Below, in pieces: positions 29,562-33,098 of a DNA stretch of 33,098 bases. The position numbers and the translations under genes were made by a program. The notes beneath the pieces are model-generated. The model saw only the letters and a program-made list of their open reading frames with translations, had not been told where the DNA came from and did not search any database. Origin of the DNA: Bacillus stratosphericus (lineage in GTDB: Bacteria > Bacillota > Bacilli > Bacillales > Bacillaceae); NCBI RefSeq assembly GCF_020524495.1, contig NZ_JAIVLB010000032.1, forward strand, positions 1 to 33,098, written 5' to 3'. Positions within the stretch are counted from its first letter, which is position 1. Every line of letters begins with the position of its first letter.

Positions 29562-30518
29562 ATGCTGAATTGGGAAGAAAGACGACAGCTCGTCAAGGTT
29601 GCTCATCTTTATTATACAGACGGATGGACGCAGCAGGAAATTGCAAAAAAGCTAAATGTTTCACGACCAGTCATTTCAAAGCTTCTACAAAAAGCAAAAG
29701 ATGTTGGAATCGTTGAAGTATACATTAAGGATGAAAGCATTCATACGGTGGAACTCGAAAAGCAGCTAGAAACGACCTTTCAATTAACAGATGCTGTCGT
29801 TGTCCCAAGTGTCGGGACAATGTCTGAGCTTGTCAAGCGAGCAGTCGGCCAAGCAGGCGCTTATTACCTATCCAAAAAAATGAAAGGCGCTGAGAAAATC
29901 GGCATTTCTTGGGGCACTACGCTTGCTGAACTTGTGAAGGAATATCCGTTTGAACGAAGAAACGAAGTCAAAGTCATCCCTTTAGAGGGCGGGATGGGCA
30001 GGCAGGCGGTCGACATTCATGCCAATCAGCTGGCATATGAGCTGGCAAAGAAGATGAATGGCTCGTGTTCCTATTTATATGCACCTGCGATTTTGGAAAC
30101 AGAAGAATTAAAGGAACGGCTCATGGCGATGCAGGACATAGAAGCTGTCCTTAAAGAAGGTAGAAATGTGGATATTGCCCTCATAGGTATTGGAAATCCG
30201 CATAAAGGCTCTACATTAAAAACAGTCGGTTATTTAAAAGAAGAGGATTTATCTGGTCTAAGACAATCAGGCGCTGTTGGTGATATTGGCTTTCGCTTCT
30301 TTGATGGAGAAGGAAAACCTGTCCAAGATGAACTGAACCAAAAGGTCATTGGGTTATCGCTAGAACAATTAAAGAGCGTCAAGAAAGTCATTGCCGTTGT
30401 GGAAGGAACCCATAAAGCAGAAAGTATTTTAGGGGCTTTAAATGGCGGTTTTATCCAAGTGCTGGTGACCGATGAACTGACTGCAGCAGCCATTTTAAAG
30501 GAAGCATCAGTCCAATAA
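29562..30518 (+). CDS. SorC/DeoR-type transcriptional regulator of the pathway
   Basis: A 318-residue regulator starting at ATG 29562 with GGGTGATG upstream. Residues 1-55 are the N-terminal HTH: WEERRQLVKVAHLYYTDGWT then QQEIAKKLNVSRPVISKLLQ. Residues about 60-315 are the sugar-phosphate-binding domain (PF04198) with GISWGTTLAELVKEYPFERR, VKVIPLEGGMGR, NVDIALIGIGNPHKGSTLKT, GAVGDIGFRFFDGEGKPV, and the C-terminal KVIAVVEGTHKAESILGALN and GGFIQVLVTDELTA. Members such as DeoR, CggR and SorC sense a phosphorylated sugar. Its position after both operons suggests it controls them, with an imported substrate phosphate or a product as inducer. Confidence 0.9.
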   Translation: MLNWEERRQLVKVAHLYYTDGWTQQEIAKKLNVSRPVISKLLQKAKDVGIVEVYIKDESIHTVELEKQLETTFQLTDAVVVPSVGTMSELVKRAVGQAGAYYLSKKMKGAEKIGISWGTTLAELVKEYPFERRNEVKVIPLEGGMGRQAVDIHANQLAYELAKKMNGSCSYLYAPAILETEELKERLMAMQDIEAVLKEGRNVDIALIGIGNPHKGSTLKTVGYLKEEDLSGLRQSGAVGDIGFRFFDGEGKPVQDELNQKVIGLSLEQLKSVKKVIAVVEGTHKAESILGALNGGFIQVLVTDELTAAAILKEASVQ

Positions 30519-30581
30519 ACGACAAGCGGCCATCGTATTGTATCAAAACAGCAACACTAAACGAGAAAGGAGCTGTGTATC

Positions 30582-30911
30582 TTGAAGAAAACCGAAATGG
30601 AAGCAAACCTACACTGTACTCGGTGCCTAGAAGAGACCCTCCACAGCATCGTTTATGTGAATGATCAGATGAAAAGCGTTGAGTGTACAGAGTGTCATCA
30701 GAAGATCAGTGTGCAAGTCGACATCATGAAGGAATTTTACAAAGAAGTATACGAAAAAATTGCGACAAAGCCAAAACGGATGACCCAGGAATATAAGACC
30801 AATTTGAATGGTTTTATTTCGAGGCTCCCCATCCGTGTACTAAGTAAGCCGTACCGGCTCATAAGGTATTTAAACGAATCATATAAAGTGATCAAACAAT
30901 ATAAAAAATAA
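30582..30911 (+). CDS. Zinc-ribbon 'bh' protein
   Basis: A 109-residue basic protein; TTG 30582 after GAAAGGAGCTGTGTATC. Two CxxC knuckles, Cys-Thr-Arg-Cys near residue 12-15 and Cys-Thr-Glu-Cys near 36-39, can bind one zinc in the N-terminal 45 residues. The rest is helical and basic: VDIMKEFYKEVYEKIATKPK, RMTQEYKTNLNGFISRLPIR and a Lys-rich end. This resembles the small conserved 'bh protein' of Bacillus genomes, function unknown. Convergent with steT and sharing its terminator. Confidence 0.65.
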   Translation: MKKTEMEANLHCTRCLEETLHSIVYVNDQMKSVECTECHQKISVQVDIMKEFYKEVYEKIATKPKRMTQEYKTNLNGFISRLPIRVLSKPYRLIRYLNESYKVIKQYKK

Positions 30912-30943
30912 AGCAGAGGCTGTTTAGCGCTCTGCTTTATTTT
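30905..30943. terminator. Bidirectional terminator between the bh gene and steT
   Basis: AAAATAAAGCAGAG (30905-30918) and CTCTGCTTTATTTT (30930-30943) form a perfect 14-bp stem with an 11-base loop. It covers the stop of the bh gene on one side and the last codons of steT on the other. Confidence 0.85.
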
Positions 30944-32249
30944 GTGCTTTTTTCATATAGTAATAAATTGGCAGTCCAGCCATTCCGATTAGCATGGAGA
31001 TCAGACAGCTTTTCCAATCCGTGATCATCGTGCTGATTAAGACGAATAAAGAGCCGATAATTGCAATGATCGGTGTCAGCGGGTAAAGTGGTACGCTATA
31101 AGCGCGCTTCATTCCGATGTTTTGCTTTCTTAGCTTAAATACAGCGAAAAAGGCCATCACATAAAAGATATAAATCATGAAAATCGAAACCTCTGACAGC
31201 TTCTCTGGATTACTGACGATCATAAACACAATGGCAATCAAAATCTGCACAAATACAGCCACCCAAGGTGTTTGAAAGGTAGGGTGTATTCGTGAAATGG
31301 CTTTAGCAAACGGAATTTGCTTTCGTTCTGCCATGGCAAAAATAACCCGGGGGAAAGAAAGAACCTTTCCATTCAAACAGCCAAAGATGCTAATGATGAT
31401 GCCGATACTAATAATTTTCCCGCCAATTGGACCAAATAGCATGGTTGCAGCAGTGCTCGTCGCATTTTCACCTAACTGAACGATTTGATCAGCTGGTAAT
31501 ACATGCAAAAGGGCAACATTAATAAAGAGATAACAAGCGGTGACAATTAAAATACCACCTGCCATTGCACGAGGGAGCAGTTTCTCCGGATTTTTCATTT
31601 CCCCGCCGAGAGCTGCAAGCAAAATCCAGCCATCATAGGCAAACAAAGTAGCCAGAATCGCTGCGCCGAAGTTCATCTGTGCAATACTATCATTCACAGC
31701 TGTAAAGATGTGTTCATTTCCTTTCCATAAGCCAAACACAATAATCGCGGCAATCGGGACAAGCTTTCCGATCGTGGTCAGACCTTGGATAAACCCGCCG
31801 TACTTTGTCCCCATAATGTTGATCAAACATAAAAAAAGAACCGTGATAATGCCAATGATTGTAGACCATAAAGAAGAAAGGGAAAATAAATTGGCTAATA
31901 AGGAACCAAAATAAAGACCGAGAGCGCCAATAATGGCAGGTCCGTAAATGATAATTTGCACCCAGCCGCATAGATAGCCCCAAAACTCACCATACACTTC
32001 TTCAAGATAAGCATACAGGCCGCCGGTTCGCGGGATTTGTGTACCAATTTCAGCGACAGTTAGTCCGCCTGCAAGGGTTAAGATTCCACCTAACAGCCAA
32101 GCAAATAATGCGATGTCGGAGCTTCCTGAATAAGAAAGGACATTGCCTGGTTTCATGAATACGCCTGACCCAATAATTGTCCCGATGACAAGAGAAAGGG
32201 CAAAGAATAAGCCGATATCTTGTTTTAATGCTGGTTGTTCTTTGTTCAT
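30924..32249 (-). CDS. steT: Amino-acid exchanger of the APC family (SteT-like serine/threonine exchanger)
   Basis: A 441-residue transporter, ATG 32249 after AGGAGG. Twelve membrane segments; TM1 carries the unwound substrate motif GTIIGSGVFMKPG, followed by PRTGGLYAYLEEVYGEFWGY (the PRTGG-Y-x-Y-L signature of LAT-type transporters) and, later, FAYDGWILLAALGGEMKNPE and RVIFAMAERKQIPFAKAISR. SteT of B. subtilis exchanges serine for threonine or aromatic amino acids and is the model for human LAT subunits. Length (438 in B. subtilis) agrees. The order steT then ykcA (here a relic upstream) is the same as in B. subtilis. Confidence 0.88.
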   Translation of the reverse strand: MNKEQPALKQDIGLFFALSLVIGTIIGSGVFMKPGNVLSYSGSSDIALFAWLLGGILTLAGGLTVAEIGTQIPRTGGLYAYLEEVYGEFWGYLCGWVQIIIYGPAIIGALGLYFGSLLANLFSLSSLWSTIIGIITVLFLCLINIMGTKYGGFIQGLTTIGKLVPIAAIIVFGLWKGNEHIFTAVNDSIAQMNFGAAILATLFAYDGWILLAALGGEMKNPEKLLPRAMAGGILIVTACYLFINVALLHVLPADQIVQLGENATSTAATMLFGPIGGKIISIGIIISIFGCLNGKVLSFPRVIFAMAERKQIPFAKAISRIHPTFQTPWVAVFVQILIAIVFMIVSNPEKLSEVSIFMIYIFYVMAFFAVFKLRKQNIGMKRAYSVPLYPLTPIIAIIGSLFVLISTMITDWKSCLISMLIGMAGLPIYYYMKKAQNKAER

Positions 32250-32540
32250 TACAAACGACCTCCTGCATCACTTTCATACGTTGCTGTGACATGTATTTTA
32301 TTCATTGTAATACGATTTTAGGAAAACAAGAATTTAAAAAAAATTCTGATTTTCGTATTTTAATTACGAAAAAATTTGTTTATTGGAGATATCAGCATGA
32401 ATGTTGTGATAAAAACGAACAATAAGAGGTTTATTTTGATTCAATGTTAATTTAAATAGCGAAAACCGAACATCCAGCACATGTGCAGCCAAATGGTTGA
32501 CTTTTTTTGAAAATGCACTTGAATTCGAGATATTTTAAAA
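32250..32540. other. Intergenic region upstream of steT
   Basis: No gene is visible. TTTTCGTA (32350-32357) and TACGAAAA (32365-32372) form an 8-bp inverted repeat. A minus-strand TACAAT about 60 bases upstream of steT could be a -10, with no good -35. Confidence 0.3.
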
Positions 32541-32551
32541 TAGGAGTGAGA

Positions 32552-32963
32552 ATAATGAAAATAAACCGGCAGACCTACTTTGCGATTTACAGGTTCAGAA
32601 GGGCAGCAGATGTTTTTGACAGTAGAACCAAGCGGACTTGAGGCAGGATCACCGTCAGTGAATGACGATATTCCTTCAGAATTTGCGATCAGAGGCTTAG
32701 GGCCAGTTAAATTAACAGTTGCAAACGCAGAGGAGCTTGAAAAATGCATAACAAAATATCTAAAGCAGGCTTTACGAACTCTGGTGTCGTGGAACGCTTC
32801 TATTTTAAAGCTCTTTACTTTAGAGAGCGGTATTATGTTTGAAATTTTAACAGATGGACCTGGGTTTACAGTGGACGAAGGTGTGGAGGAGTTTGGTCGG
32901 TTAGCATTTCCGCCATTTTTAGAGCATAAACGAGCAGAAGTCGAACAAAGATTATCATCATAA
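32552..32963 (+). pseudogene. ykcA: Ring-cleaving dioxygenase (YkcA-type, VOC fold) relic
   Basis: A ribosome site precedes ATG 32554, but that frame ends after 28 codons. The next frame reads VNDDIPSEFAIRGLGPVKLT and VANAEELEK, the start of the second VOC domain in YkcA-type glyoxalase/dioxygenases. About 60 residues are then missing; another frame has KAGFTNSGVVERFYFKALYF, and the first resumes with FEILTDGPGFTVDEGVEEFG, FPPFLEHKRAEVEQRL, the typical family end with the metal-binding Glu of F-E-I-x-T-D-G-P-G-F. The first VOC domain is gone. A typical YkcA has about 316 residues. Position beside steT matches B. subtilis. Confidence 0.75.
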
Positions 32964-33020
32964 AAAAGCAGCTCATGAGGGGGACTGACCCCCGTTTTTG
33001 AGACAGGGATCAAAACACCT

Positions 33021-33062
33021 TTATACAGCCAATTGCCGATAGTTTATCGGTGATTGGTTGTT
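33021..33062. terminator. Hairpin after the ykcA relic
   Basis: AGCCAAT / ATTGGTT and an inner CCGAT / ATCGG form a strong two-part stem around a five-base loop, followed by a T-rich stretch (TTTAGTTTTG). Probably the terminator of the former ykcA gene. Confidence 0.55.
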
Positions 33063-33085
33063 TAGTTTTGTTTGAATACGAATGT

Positions 33086-33094
33086 TGTTATAAT
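33086..33094 (+). promoter_or_regulatory. Extended -10 promoter at the window edge
   Basis: TG-T-TATAAT (33086-33094) is a perfect -10 with the TG extension; a weak -35 could lie at 33066-33071 (TTTTGT, 17-base spacer would fit 33066 onward). The transcript would lead out of the window to the right. Confidence 0.4.
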
Positions 33095-33098
33095 AATA

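Noticed and set aside
32341-32372. CodY box upstream of steT
   Set aside because: The best alignment (AAATTCTGATTTTC) has at least four mismatches to AATTTTCWGAAAATT; the AT-rich context produces such matches by chance.
30924-33098. A mobile element explaining the decay of the ykcA relic
   Set aside because: No terminal inverted repeats, target duplications or transposase pieces are visible; internal deletion and frameshifts suffice.

Overview
The window reads as a chromosome segment from the Bacillus pumilus / safensis / altitudinis group or a close relative. The markers are a spoIISA-spoIISB-spoIISC toxin-antitoxin operon next to pit-ykaA, a steT homologue followed by a ykcA remnant (all neighbours in Bacillus subtilis), a sigma-D/CsrA-type flagellin gene, and AGGAGG ribosome sites with many TTG/GTG starts. 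No tRNA, rRNA, CRISPR array or intact transposase was seen.

Region 1 (1-8.4 kb) is a decaying prophage. It starts inside a tail-fibre gene and runs through XkdW- and XkdX-like genes, a second tail module (endopeptidase-tail fragment plus a parallel beta-helix tail protein), a frameshifted BhlA holin, an intact XhlB-type holin and a broken amidase. A small secreted Cys-rich bacteriocin-like protein and a two-TM partner follow; they appear intact among broken genes. Then come remnants of a lysogeny region (basic 50-aa protein, coiled-coil protein, Xre repressor) and a DUF421 membrane protein.

Region 2 (8.4-13.0 kb) holds a complete flagellin gene with sigma-D promoter and CsrA leader, a dead FAD monooxygenase, a DUF5412 protein, a poly-gamma-glutamate hydrolase, an XkdA/ImmA-like metallopeptidase with an SOS-box-like site, and a second amidase relic. 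The last two have the positions and orientations of the first and last genes of PBSX, so this looks like a collapsed PBSX locus.

Region 3 (12.9-19.1 kb) is core Bacillus: spoIISC/B/A, pit and ykaA on the minus strand, a broken ASCH-domain gene, ggt, and a fragmented sulfate-type ABC ATPase.

Region 4 (19.2-30.5 kb) is the most interesting intact block. A galactitol-family PTS (IIA, IIC, IIB), a 148-aa membrane protein and a zinc alcohol dehydrogenase form one operon. A second operon encodes a four-subunit acetoin/2-oxoacid-type dehydrogenase complex (E1 alpha, E1 beta, E2, E3) and two short-chain dehydrogenases, one without its catalytic Tyr and Lys. A SorC/DeoR-type sugar-responsive regulator closes the block. 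Near-identical TTACAAANGTAA sites lie just downstream of the -10 boxes of both operons and cre-like sites accompany both, suggesting one inducible, catabolite-repressed pathway from an imported polyol or sugar phosphate to an acyl-CoA. The substrate cannot be read from sequence.

Region 5 (30.5-33.1 kb) has a zinc-ribbon 'bh' protein convergent with steT, then a degraded ykcA-like ring-cleaving dioxygenase and a rightward promoter at the edge.
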